Assembly (NCBI GenBank): GCA_008017145.1
Contig: SSGY01000072.1
Span: 1-8,601 of the forward strand
Source: Neisseriales bacterium
Lineage (GTDB): Bacteria; Pseudomonadota; Gammaproteobacteria; Burkholderiales; UBA11063
DNA: 8,601 nt
Direction of reading: 5' to 3'
Shown: positions 1 through 6,827 of the stretch, one piece after another
Position numbering within the stretch: position 1 is the first letter of the stretch
Layout of the letters: each line of letters opens with the position of its first letter
Made by a program: the position numbers and the translations under genes
Notes under the pieces: model-generated
The model's database searches: none
What the model saw: the letters and a program-made list of their open reading frames with translations, nothing else
What the model was told of the DNA's origin: nothing

Positions 1-374
1 ACACAACGTAACATTTCTTTAACCGTAGTTTTGCCATTACTACCAGTAATTGCTACCACTGGAATCGTAAACAATTGACGGTAATTACTCGCAAGTAAGC
101 CTAGAGCCTGAGTCGTATCTTTTACGCGTATCAAATTTGGCAAATCCGCTTTAAAATCATCATTTACCAAGGCATAAGTATTGCCACGCGCGATAACTTG
201 AGCAACATAATCATGTGCATCATGGTTTTCACCGACAATCGCAATAAACAGGCTGTCATCACTAACTTTTCGGCTATCAATAACGACACTGGAAATAGCG
301 CCATCAGCAGCAAATACCTCGGACGCCGTGCCATTACACATGTTAACTAATTGTTGTGCATTCAATTTACGCAT
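1..374 (-). CDS. murF: MurF, UDP-MurNAc-tripeptide:D-Ala-D-Ala ligase (N-terminal part, runs off the left edge)
   Basis: ATP-dependent cytoplasmic ligase that adds D-Ala-D-Ala to UDP-MurNAc-tripeptide, the last cytoplasmic step in building the peptidoglycan stem peptide. I translated 124 codons by hand. The protein begins MRKLNAQQLV; the N-terminal substrate-binding domain has VIDSRK near residues 31-36 and a segment matching the family's GE..DGHDF motif (GENHDAHDY, 48-56). The Mur-ligase ATP loop is TGSNGKTTVKEM at about 110-121. The window ends just after this loop, so the central and C-terminal domains are not visible. The start is fixed by sequence: an in-frame TGA (380-378) lies two codons upstream of the ATG at 374. 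The ribosome site is weak (GGAT about 5 nt ahead), so coupling to murE, whose stop is 13 nt upstream, is likely. The family assignment is secure from the DSR and P-loop motifs and the position after murE. Confidence 0.93.
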   Translation of the reverse strand, partial: MRKLNAQQLVNMCNGTASEVFAADGAISSVVIDSRKVSDDSLFIAIVGENHDAHDYVAQVIARGNTYALVNDDFKADLPNLIRVKDTTQALGLLASNYRQLFTIPVVAITGSNGKTTVKEMLRC

Positions 375-387
375 ATATCATCCATTT

Positions 388-1866
388 TCAATTAACTTGT
401 AAAATCTCATTTACCAGTTCGAAATCACTAAAATGATGCTTAACACCATGAATTTCCTGATAAGTTTCATGGCCTTTACCCGCCACCAAAATAATATCAC
501 CTGCTTTTGCTATAGTCAAAGCAGCTTTAATTGCTTCGGCACGATCAACCACCACCAGATAACTGTCAGGAGTCAAATCAGCAGTAATATCCTGAATAAT
601 TTGTAGTGGCTCTTCATCTCGTGGGTTATCCGTGGTAATAATTACCTTATCTGCCAAATCAGTAGCAATCCGCCCCATCTGTGGACGTTTACCACGATCA
701 CGATTACCACCGCAGCCAAAAACACAAAACAATTTACCCGTATCTTTAATTTCCTGTAAAGTGCTAAGCGCTTTTTCTAAAGCATCTGGTGTATGAGCGT
801 AATCAATAACTACCAATGGCTTATTGGCAATAATTACCGCATCCATCCGCCCTGTAACTGGTTTTAGCTGTAGTGCAATTTCGGCTAATTTTCTCCATGC
901 AACTTGCTTAACTAACAACGTTGCAAAAACTGCCAGTAAGTTATAAACATTAAATCGCCCAACTACCGCAACTTTGATTTCTTGCTTCATCCCCTGATAA
1001 AGTAAATCAAAACTAATCCCGGAGCTGGACAGATGTAAATTATCCGCGCGCAAATCACCAGAATCAATTCCATAGCTTATTAAATTTAGTTTAGGATTAT
1101 TTCTACGTAAATTACTTAATAACTCAGCACCATAAACATCGTCAGCATTAATTACTGCGTGTTCTAACGATTTCCAATAAAATAATTGTTTTTTGGCAGC
1201 AAAATAGTCTACCATGGTTTTGTGATAATCCAGATGATCTTGGGTTAGATTGGTGAAAATCGCACATTTAAAATCAACACCGTTTACCCGCCCCTGACTT
1301 AGAGCATGTGAAGAAACTTCCATTGCCAGACATTGCACTTGTTGCTGCTTAAAATCATGAAGTAAATGTTGCAGTGTAATTGGATCTGGCGTAGTTGAAG
1401 CGTAATCAGTTACATTGGGGTAAACGCCAGCCCCAGTTGTGCCAATTATCGCACTTTTATAGCCTAAGAATGAATAAGCCTGATTCAGCCAATGACTGAT
1501 TGAAGTCTTACCATTCGTACCGGTAACAGCTATGCTATAAAAAGCTTGACTAGGAAATTTAGCCTTAGCTGCAGCGATAAGACCGGTATAATGCTGTAAA
1601 TTTTTAAAAGAGTAATTTTCTATGGGGTAGGTAAAATTTATTCCACCTTCCCATAAGATGCAGTTACAGCCGTTTTGCACAGCTTGAGAAATGAAATGGC
1701 GCCCATCAAGAGTAGCTCCGGGATAGGCGCAAAAAATAGTCGCAGGACCAGCTCTGCGACTATCAATAACCAGTTCACGAGAATCATTCAGCACAGAATG
1801 AGACAACTGTCGCTCAATATCTGCTACCGTTGCTTCATCCACAAATGGATTTAGAGTAGAATACAT
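388..1866 (-). CDS. murE: MurE, UDP-MurNAc-L-Ala-D-Glu:meso-diaminopimelate ligase
   Basis: Adds the third stem-peptide residue to UDP-MurNAc-dipeptide in the cytoplasm using ATP. At 492 residues it has the usual MurE length. Visible motifs are VIDSRR (33-38), the ATP loop TGTNGKTS (115-122), STTPDP for the nucleotide substrate (157-162), EVSSHAL (183-189), TNLTQDHLDYH (205-215), and the lysine that is carbamylated in the family (K225 in AAKK). Further on come NRDRGKRP (388-395), DNPRDEEP (413-420) and GKGHETYQ (463-470). The DNPR motif is the known signature for meso-diaminopimelate rather than L-lysine, so DAP-type peptidoglycan is inferred. The ATG at 1866 is forced by an in-frame TGA four codons upstream; no strong ribosome site precedes it. 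It lies 153 nt after ftsI, the only loose junction in this operon, because an inverted-repeat element sits there. murF follows after 13 nt. Confidence 0.97.
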   Translation of the reverse strand: MYSTLNPFVDEATVADIERQLSHSVLNDSRELVIDSRRAGPATIFCAYPGATLDGRHFISQAVQNGCNCILWEGGINFTYPIENYSFKNLQHYTGLIAAAKAKFPSQAFYSIAVTGTNGKTSISHWLNQAYSFLGYKSAIIGTTGAGVYPNVTDYASTTPDPITLQHLLHDFKQQQVQCLAMEVSSHALSQGRVNGVDFKCAIFTNLTQDHLDYHKTMVDYFAAKKQLFYWKSLEHAVINADDVYGAELLSNLRRNNPKLNLISYGIDSGDLRADNLHLSSSGISFDLLYQGMKQEIKVAVVGRFNVYNLLAVFATLLVKQVAWRKLAEIALQLKPVTGRMDAVIIANKPLVVIDYAHTPDALEKALSTLQEIKDTGKLFCVFGCGGNRDRGKRPQMGRIATDLADKVIITTDNPRDEEPLQIIQDITADLTPDSYLVVVDRAEAIKAALTIAKAGDIILVAGKGHETYQEIHGVKHHFSDFELVNEILQVN

Positions 1867-1908
1867 GCTTGTAACTCAATTCTATCTTTACTTGTGACTA
1901 CTTTCCCA

Positions 1909-2016
1909 TAACTGCCACAATATGCTGTAAGAGTTAGGAACAAGGCGACGTAGTGTACATGAGAAGTACATGAGGAGCCCTGTGACGAAGCTATTACTGC
2001 ATAGGGTGAGCAGTTA
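1909..2016. repeat. MITE-like inverted-repeat element between ftsI and murE
   Basis: A 108-bp non-coding block with imperfect terminal inverted repeats. The left arm is 1909-1933 and the right arm, read in reverse, is 2016-1991. They share TAACTGC, then CAC, TATGC, GTAA and AG: 21 matching pairs broken by three single or double mismatches and one unpaired base. Inside are a second complementary pair, ACAAGGC (1940-1946) with GCCCTGT (1977-1983, one G-T pair), and an inner stem TGTAC (1954-1958) with GTACA (1966-1970). The ends read TA...TA, compatible with the TA target duplication of Tc1/mariner or IS630-type elements, but the TA could equally belong to the repeats. There is no coding potential. 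It starts 3 nt beyond the ftsI stop codon and would fold into a long hairpin in the dcw transcript. Copy number elsewhere is unknown, so calling it mobile is inference. Confidence 0.6.
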
Positions 2017-2019
2017 CCT

Positions 2020-3768
2020 TTACTTTTTATCTGGATTAACTCCGAGTACATGTAATGTTGGCTGTACAATCTGCGCAAATACTGGAGCCGCAGTTTGTGC
2101 ACCATAGTACATGCCTTTGGTTGGTTGATCTATCATAACCGCAACGATAATCCGCGGATTAATTGCTGGAGCAAAACCAACAAAAGATCCGATATGCTTA
2201 GTATTACTATAATGCGCTCCATCCAATACCTGTGCCGTTCCTGTTTTACCAGCTACAGTATAATCCGCAACCCGTGCATTTTTCCCTGTGCCTTCTTCGG
2301 TAGTACTTGCCAAAATTGAACGGACAGTTTCAGCGGTAGCAGGGCTAATTATTTGTGTACACGGTAATTTATCGCTACCATCTAGTTTAGTAAAGGTTAC
2401 TGGCACCATACAGCCATTATTAGTAAATATAGTATAAGCATGCGCCATTTGGAATAAACTCACTGAAATACCATAACCATATGACATCAAAGCCTGATCT
2501 ACCGGATACCAACGTTTCCAATCAATCAAAATACCTTTGGTTTCACCTGGAAAGCCTGTGCCCATTTTTTGTCCAAAGCCAACTTGACGGTAATAGTTCC
2601 ATAAATCCTGAGCTTTAAACTTCATGGCAATTTTAGAAGTACCAATATCGCTGGAGTGTTGAATAATCTCCGCTACTGTCATGTGTGGATATGGATGATC
2701 ATCTTTAATTAATTTAGGTCCAACTGACCATGGGTGAGTATCAAACACTGTTTGTGGCGTTACCATTTTTAAATCCAGCGCTTTAGCAATCACTAAAGGT
2801 TTCATGATTGAACCTGGATCATATACATTGGTTGCCGCACGATTTTTTAGCATATCTGGCGTAACATTTTCACGATTATTTGGATTGTAGGTTGGCATAT
2901 TAATCATCGCTAATACTTCACCAGTTTTAGCATCCAATACAACCGCAGAACCGCCTTTAGCCGCGGATAAAGCTACTTGATTCTTTAATGCATTATAAGC
3001 GATGTACTGAATTCGATTATCAATTGACAGTGCAACTTGTTTACCATTTTGCGCAGGCTGCATAACACCTACATTTTCCACCACATGACCACGCAAATCT
3101 CGAATGATTTGTTTAGAGCCATCACTACCTTCAAGTAGTTTCTCACTCGCATATTCAATACCATCCGCACCACGATCATCAATATTATTGAACCCAACCA
3201 CATGGGCAGTAATTTCACCACTTGGATAGAAGCGCTTGTATTCTTGCATGGTATAAACACCTTCAATACCCAGCTCTTGGACTATTTTTGCCTGTTGTGG
3301 TGGTAATGAACGCTTTAAATAAACGAAAGTTTTATTTTTATCATTTAATTTTTTATTAAGTTCGCTAATTGGCATAGCTAGCGTATCAGCTAATTTTTGC
3401 AATTGTGCAGCAGTCAAACTAGACAACTCAGAAGGATCTGCCCACACGGCTTCAACTGGAGTACTCACCGCCAAAGGACTATTATTACGATCAGTAATCG
3501 TACCGCGCATTGAACTTAATTTAACCGTACGTAACACACGGGTATTTAGCTGATCAGTCAAAAAATTACTACTAATCGTATTGATATACGTCAAACGCAA
3601 TAAAACTCCGCAAGTTAATGCCAGAGCTATATAGTTAACGATTGAAGTTCGATCTTTGGACTTAACAAATGCGCGATCTGTCGGTCTGGTATTGGCACCA
3701 GTTGCAGAAAAAGCGTCCGGATTTTTAATGCGCCAATAGAGCTTTTGAATGTCTTGATTAGCTAGCAT
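2020..3768 (-). CDS. ftsI: FtsI (PBP3), septal peptidoglycan D,D-transpeptidase
   Basis: Class B penicillin-binding protein that crosslinks septal peptidoglycan on the periplasmic side, normally with FtsW and activated through FtsQLB and FtsN. It has 582 residues, typical for the family. A short basic cytoplasmic tail is followed by one membrane segment at about 43-63, then the pedestal domain with RGTITDRNNSPLAVS (88-102) and the transpeptidase domain. Catalytic motifs are S320-I-M-K323, S372-S373-D374 and K508-T509-G510. The 52-residue spacing between the first two matches E. coli PBP3 (S307, S359). The second motif is normally SSN; here the codon is GAT, giving SSD. The ATG at 3768 lies one base after the ftsL stop, and GGAG (3782-3779) inside the end of ftsL gives a ribosome site 10 nt ahead. 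The stop is 3 nt from the inverted-repeat element that separates it from murE. Confidence 0.96.
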   Translation of the reverse strand: MLANQDIQKLYWRIKNPDAFSATGANTRPTDRAFVKSKDRTSIVNYIALALTCGVLLRLTYINTISSNFLTDQLNTRVLRTVKLSSMRGTITDRNNSPLAVSTPVEAVWADPSELSSLTAAQLQKLADTLAMPISELNKKLNDKNKTFVYLKRSLPPQQAKIVQELGIEGVYTMQEYKRFYPSGEITAHVVGFNNIDDRGADGIEYASEKLLEGSDGSKQIIRDLRGHVVENVGVMQPAQNGKQVALSIDNRIQYIAYNALKNQVALSAAKGGSAVVLDAKTGEVLAMINMPTYNPNNRENVTPDMLKNRAATNVYDPGSIMKPLVIAKALDLKMVTPQTVFDTHPWSVGPKLIKDDHPYPHMTVAEIIQHSSDIGTSKIAMKFKAQDLWNYYRQVGFGQKMGTGFPGETKGILIDWKRWYPVDQALMSYGYGISVSLFQMAHAYTIFTNNGCMVPVTFTKLDGSDKLPCTQIISPATAETVRSILASTTEEGTGKNARVADYTVAGKTGTAQVLDGAHYSNTKHIGSFVGFAPAINPRIIVAVMIDQPTKGMYYGAQTAAPVFAQIVQPTLHVLGVNPDKK

Positions 3769-3769
3769 T

Positions 3770-4030
3770 TTATTTCAACTCCACAATATGTTGTTTGTCT
3801 GCCTGTATCAGGCCCAATTTATTTAAAGCATAATCCTGTACTGCCAAGCCTGAAGAATAAGTACCCTCTTCAAGCTGCAATCTAGTATATTCTTTGTTTA
3901 TCACATCGGTTTGATTCTGTAATTTTGACAATTCCATATACGATTGCCGGGCAGCAAAACGCTGAGAAGTCAAATAAAATGCATTTACCAAAATCGCAAT
4001 CACCAGCGATAAATTAATTACTCTTAACAC
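3770..4030 (-). CDS. ftsL: FtsL, short divisome membrane protein, GTG start
   Basis: Bitopic inner-membrane protein that joins FtsB and FtsQ at the division site and helps activate FtsWI. At 86 residues it is much shorter than E. coli FtsL (121) and resembles the short betaproteobacterial form. A membrane helix spans about residues 3-22 with almost no cytoplasmic tail. It is followed by an amphipathic heptad-like region (about 30-60, LSKLQNQTDVINKEYTRLQL) and the conserved tail region with YALNKLGL. The start is GTG at 4030, inside the last codons of rsmH (17-nt overlap). GGAG at 4041-4038, 7 nt upstream, supports it, and no upstream ATG is evident. Low sequence conservation is normal for FtsL, so the call rests on size, topology, LGL-type tail and position between rsmH and ftsI. 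Confidence 0.9.
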   Translation of the reverse strand: MLRVINLSLVIAILVNAFYLTSQRFAARQSYMELSKLQNQTDVINKEYTRLQLEEGTYSSGLAVQDYALNKLGLIQADKQHIVELK

Positions 4031-4937
4031 TAACTCGCTCCAAAGCTCGCATAATCGCGCTACGACTACGACTATTTTCTGCTATTTCATCATTGCCAGC
4101 TTTAATTTTCTTAGCAATAACTTTATATTCGCTAGAACTTTCCTCACTTACCATCACCCATTTAGGTAATTTATCTACTGAAGTATAATCAGCAAATGAA
4201 GTTTTAACAATTCTATCTTCTAATGAATGAAAACTAATTACGACCATTCTTCCTGCAAGATTCAATAGCTTAGGTGCATCCGCTAATATTTGTTCTAAAT
4301 CACCAAGTTCGTTATTAACCTGAATCCGTGTTGCCTGAAATACTCGCGTTGCTGGATGCTGCCCTTTTTCACGATAAGGAATTACACTTGCAACTAATTC
4401 AGCTAATTGAGTCGTAGTTTCAAGTGGCTGAGTTTCACGTCTCTTTACAATTTCCTTGGCTATCCGCCGTGAGAATTTTTCTTCACCATAGCGCCAAAAT
4501 ACATTAGCTAACTCAGTCTCTTCCGCGCTATTTAACCATTGTGCGGCACTAATACCCTGAGTATTATCCATCCGCATATCCAGCGGTGCATCAAATCTAA
4601 AACTAAAGCCACGCTCAGGCGTATCTAGCTGTGGCGATGAAACTCCTAAATCAAGCAAAACGCCATCTAAAGAATTAATACCGATTTCTGTCAATTTAGC
4701 TTTTAAATCTGCAAAACTCGCATGAATAAGCGTAAATCGATCATCATTGATTGTCTTAGCTGCATAGGCAAGTGCCTCAGGATCTTTATCAAAAGCAATC
4801 AAACACCCATTCACGCCTAATAATTTCAAAATTTCTTGTGAGTGACCACCACGTCCAAATGTGCCATCGACATATACGCCATCTGGTTTGACTTGAAGTA
4901 AATCAATTGATTCTTTTAATAAAACGGAATAATGCAT
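4014..4937 (-). CDS. rsmH: RsmH (MraW), 16S rRNA m4C1402 methyltransferase
   Basis: SAM-dependent enzyme that N4-methylates C1402 of 16S rRNA in the ribosomal P site, acting in the cytoplasm on the small subunit. Its 307 residues match the usual length (about 310). The N-terminal HYSVLLKE (2-9) leads into the SAM-binding DGTFGRGGHS (24-33), with an acidic residue at D50 after the next strand. Then come LLDLGVSSPQLD (94-105), PLDMRMD (118-124), HPATRVFQATRI (194-205), SFHSLEDRIVK (235-245) and the C-terminal SRSRSAIMRALER. All are family hallmarks. The ATG at 4937 shares its A with the mraZ stop codon (TAATG), so translation is probably coupled to mraZ; no clear separate ribosome site is seen. 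The 3' end overlaps ftsL by 17 nt. Confidence 0.97.
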   Translation of the reverse strand: MHYSVLLKESIDLLQVKPDGVYVDGTFGRGGHSQEILKLLGVNGCLIAFDKDPEALAYAAKTINDDRFTLIHASFADLKAKLTEIGINSLDGVLLDLGVSSPQLDTPERGFSFRFDAPLDMRMDNTQGISAAQWLNSAEETELANVFWRYGEEKFSRRIAKEIVKRRETQPLETTTQLAELVASVIPYREKGQHPATRVFQATRIQVNNELGDLEQILADAPKLLNLAGRMVVISFHSLEDRIVKTSFADYTSVDKLPKWVMVSEESSSEYKVIAKKIKAGNDEIAENSRSRSAIMRALERVSVKSN

Positions 4938-5386
4938 TAGATACTGAAACCATTTAATAAGCTTGCCAAATCTTCAGCAGAAGCTTGCAGCGCTTTTTCA
5001 GTTTCTAATGTCCACTTGGTTTTATCCCAAAGCTCAAAACGGTTACCCATTCCAACTAAAACCAATTCACGATCAAGCCCTGCCATATTTTTTAGCGTTG
5101 CTGGCAATAATACGCGCCCAGCCTTATCCAGTTCGATTGATTCAGCATGTCCTAATACCAGTCGTTGATAACTTTTTACCAAGGGATGTACTGAATTAGG
5201 CAAATTTTGTACTTTAGTGCGCACTGTTTCCCATTCTGTTTCTGGGTAAATTAACAAGCATTGTGCTGATTCTAGAGTAATTACTACTTTCCCGCTATCT
5301 TGCGTTTGCAAAATATCCCGATATTTCGCTGGAATTGCCAAACGATTTTTCGGATCGAGATTAAGATGAGTTACCCCACCAAGCAT
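4937..5386 (-). CDS. mraZ: MraZ, transcriptional repressor of the dcw cluster
   Basis: Ring-forming DNA-binding protein with two SpoVT/AbrB-like half domains; in E. coli it represses its own operon by binding repeated boxes in the mraZ leader. From the ATG at 5386 it is 149 residues (family about 143-152). The two signature repeats are DPKNRLAIPAKYR (about 11-23) and DKAGRVLLPATLK (about 85-97). I place the start at 5386, not at the TTG at 5422. The protein from 5386 begins MLGGVTHLNLD, like known MraZ proteins (MFRGATLVNLD in E. coli). GGGG (5398-5395) lies 8 nt ahead, and the 12 extra codons would be made of operator repeats and begin at the predicted transcription start. The stop overlaps the rsmH ATG by one base. 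It is the first gene of the operon. Confidence 0.95.
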   Translation of the reverse strand: MLGGVTHLNLDPKNRLAIPAKYRDILQTQDSGKVVITLESAQCLLIYPETEWETVRTKVQNLPNSVHPLVKSYQRLVLGHAESIELDKAGRVLLPATLKNMAGLDRELVLVGMGNRFELWDKTKWTLETEKALQASAEDLASLLNGFSI

Positions 5387-5394
5387 AATTTTTA

Positions 5395-5433
5395 CCCCAC
5401 AATTTAACACTTTACACCACAATGCAGCACTTT
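5395..5433 (-). promoter_or_regulatory. MraZ box array (four 10-bp direct repeats)
   Basis: Reading the minus strand, four boxes occur at exact 10-bp steps: AAAGTGC, ATTGTGG, AAAGTGT and ATTGTGG, with the GTG of each starting at 5430, 5420, 5410 and 5400. All lie on the same face of the helix. The first overlaps the predicted -10 and the last runs into the GGGG ribosome site. Known MraZ sites are repeats with the same spacing: TGGG separated to a 10-nt period in E. coli and AAAGTG(T/G) plus 3 nt in Mycoplasma. The pattern here looks much like the latter. Binding would block RNA polymerase and perhaps the ribosome site. That MraZ binds here is inferred from position and pattern. Confidence 0.78.
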
Positions 5434-5457
5434 ATCACATAAACATAGGCATGTCAA
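5429..5457 (-). promoter_or_regulatory. Promoter of the mraZ/dcw operon
   Basis: On the minus strand a perfect -35, TTGACA (5457-5452), is followed by a 17-bp spacer and TAAAGT (5434-5429), which matches 4 of 6 consensus -10 bases. The spacer ends in TGA, so this is an extended -10. The DNA upstream (about 5461-5515) is very AT-rich and could act as an UP element. Transcription would start near 5422, giving a leader of about 36 nt before the mraZ ATG. The -10 overlaps the first MraZ box. Confidence 0.72.
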
Positions 5458-5594
5458 GGGGACATATTCTAGAAAATGGATATATTTCAATCATTTAAAC
5501 AAATGTTTTAATTTATTGGGGTATTTATGTAGAGAAATCACTACAATGGCAGGGTTTTAGAATAATTCAGACTGATGTACTCATAGAAAATGAA

Positions 5595-5617
5595 TTAGTA
5601 ATATATCATCTTACTAA
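5595..5617 (-). terminator. Weak AT-rich hairpin after the oxidoreductase gene
   Basis: TTAGTAA (5595-5601) and TTACTAA (5611-5617) form a perfect 7-bp stem with a 9-nt loop, 12 nt past the stop of the oxidoreductase gene. The stem has only one G-C pair, and in the minus-strand transcript it is followed by a mixed U-rich stretch rather than a clean U run. It may be a poor terminator or chance. Nothing stronger is visible between this gene and mraZ. Confidence 0.25.
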
Positions 5618-5628
5618 CTCATAATTCT

Positions 5629-6675
5629 CTATAAATAAATTTTTTGCCCTAAATCATTACTCTGAATACTCAGCTCAATCAAGCGAATCACATTGGCTGC
5701 CGAGCGAGCACTAACTGGTACTTCATGGTCGCGATCAACAAGTGCACGGTAAAGCTGTTGATAAAAATAGGGATAATTACCTGTTTGACTGATGATTGAT
5801 TGCCTAGTAAGACCATGTTCACTATTGATACTCAACTGAGCATTATTGATCTCATTTTCAACGCCAAAATCAGCATCAACTGGAGTCATGCCACTACGCA
5901 ACATATCTTCTTGTGGATCAAGTCCATATTTGACAAAACTCCCCTTATCGCCATAAGCAGCAAGTATTGGGCGAGCTTGTGTCATAATCGAAGATGAACC
6001 TAACACCACTCTCATTTTTTGATAATACAATATTATTTGAAAATAGTCGGTTAACTGAGCATTTACCCGCTGGGTTTCCAAATCAGCAAAAATCGCCTCG
6101 GGCATGCCAAATAAATTGAGTGCTTGATCCAATAGATGAGAGCCTAAGTCATATAAAATTCCACCACCATGATTGGTTGTTTCGCGCCATTTTTGTAAAC
6201 TTACTTCAGGGCGATAACGATCAAAATATGCTTCATAAAGAGAAATTGTCCCCAATTTGCTTAGCTCTTGTTGCAGCGTTAAATAGCCATTATCCCAACG
6301 TCGATTATGATAAACACTTAAATTGAGATTTTTGCTGGCTGCCAACTCAATTAATTCATTTGCGTGAGGAGTATTGACTACAAAAGGTTTCTCAACCACC
6401 ACATGTTTACCAGCTTCCAGACAACGCTTGGTTACTGAATAATGTAATTCATTAGGTAGCGTATTAATCAGTAAATCAATCTCGGGATTTGCCAATAACA
6501 CCTCAATATCTGTAACTACTTCAACATCTGGGTATACAGTAAGAACTTTATCCTCTTGGCGAGACAAAATATGAGTCAACTTAAAGCCAGGAACAGATTT
6601 GATTAAGGGTGCATGAAACACTGAGGCTGATAGACCAAATCCCAGCAAACCTACATTAATTATTTTTTTTGACAT
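5629..6675 (-). CDS. Gfo/Idh/MocA-family oxidoreductase, YdgJ/IolW-like
   Basis: NAD(P)-dependent dehydrogenase, probably cytoplasmic, acting on a sugar or inositol-like compound. From the ATG at 6675 it has 348 residues, close to E. coli YdgJ (346). The N-terminal Rossmann fold shows GLLGFG (9-14) and FHAPLI (20-25). EKPF (95-98) carries the family lysine K96. HNRRWD (123-128) and DRYRPEV (152-158) are typical of the YdgJ branch. DLGSH (176-180) supplies the D-x3-H pair that acts with the lysine. YGLDPQED and GNYPYFY appear in the C-terminal half as in YdgJ. Relatives in Bacillus act on scyllo-inositol, but the substrate here cannot be read from sequence and no inositol genes are adjacent. 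The start at 6675 is preferred over the TTG at 6717 because GGAG (6687-6684) lies 8 nt ahead and MSKKIINVGLLGFG is the normal N-terminus. Probably a one-gene unit. Confidence 0.88.
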   Translation of the reverse strand: MSKKIINVGLLGFGLSASVFHAPLIKSVPGFKLTHILSRQEDKVLTVYPDVEVVTDIEVLLANPEIDLLINTLPNELHYSVTKRCLEAGKHVVVEKPFVVNTPHANELIELAASKNLNLSVYHNRRWDNGYLTLQQELSKLGTISLYEAYFDRYRPEVSLQKWRETTNHGGGILYDLGSHLLDQALNLFGMPEAIFADLETQRVNAQLTDYFQIILYYQKMRVVLGSSSIMTQARPILAAYGDKGSFVKYGLDPQEDMLRSGMTPVDADFGVENEINNAQLSINSEHGLTRQSIISQTGNYPYFYQQLYRALVDRDHEVPVSARSAANVIRLIELSIQSNDLGQKIYL

Positions 6676-6709
6676 ACATTTTTCTCCACTATGATGGTCA
6701 AATAAACCT

Positions 6710-6736
6710 ATCATCAAAATACTATGTTGTGATGAT
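6710..6736. promoter_or_regulatory. Spaced dyad upstream of the oxidoreductase gene
   Basis: ATCATCA (6710-6716) and TGATGAT (6730-6736) are perfect 7-bp arms 13 nt apart, starting 35 bp upstream of the oxidoreductase ATG. A possible promoter for that gene lies farther upstream on the minus strand: TATATT (6780-6775) as -10 with only a poor -35 (TTTATC) 17 bp before it. The dyad would then fall in the leader, as an operator or a weak RNA stem. Both assignments are tentative. Confidence 0.25.
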
Positions 6737-6827
6737 CCTAAATCTAATACAGTACATAATTGTAATAGCCCATAAATATACCATACACTATGAAAGTGAT
6801 AAATGTGTATTGTAGGATAAACTTGTG

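Noticed and set aside
1909..2016. The ftsI-murE hairpin as a rho-independent terminator
   Set aside because: No run of U follows the stem in the minus-strand transcript, and murE has no clear promoter of its own after it, so full termination here would be harmful.
1851..2105. An 84-codon minus-strand reading frame across the ftsI-murE junction
   Set aside because: It overlaps the ends of both ftsI and murE in another frame and runs through the inverted-repeat element; there is no family-like sequence.
2095..2319. Plus-strand frame antisense to ftsI
   Set aside because: It is a shadow of the transpeptidase coding sequence, with no ribosome site or recognisable domain.
4963..5199. Plus-strand frame antisense to mraZ
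   Set aside because: It lies entirely within the conserved mraZ gene on the opposite strand and has no independent support.
5387..5422. A longer MraZ beginning at the TTG at 5422 (12 extra residues)
   Set aside because: The extra codons are made of the MraZ boxes and the ribosome site, and start at the predicted transcription start; MLGGVTHLNLD from 5386 matches the known MraZ N-terminus.
5492..5510. Short AT palindromes (CATTT/AAATG and AAACA/TGTTT) upstream of the mraZ promoter
   Set aside because: Such arms are expected by chance in DNA this AT-rich; the region is better explained as an UP-like stretch.
6676..6717. A longer oxidoreductase beginning at the TTG at 6717
   Set aside because: The ATG at 6675 has GGAG at an 8-nt spacing and gives the normal family N-terminus; the 14 extra codons contain that ribosome site and part of a dyad.
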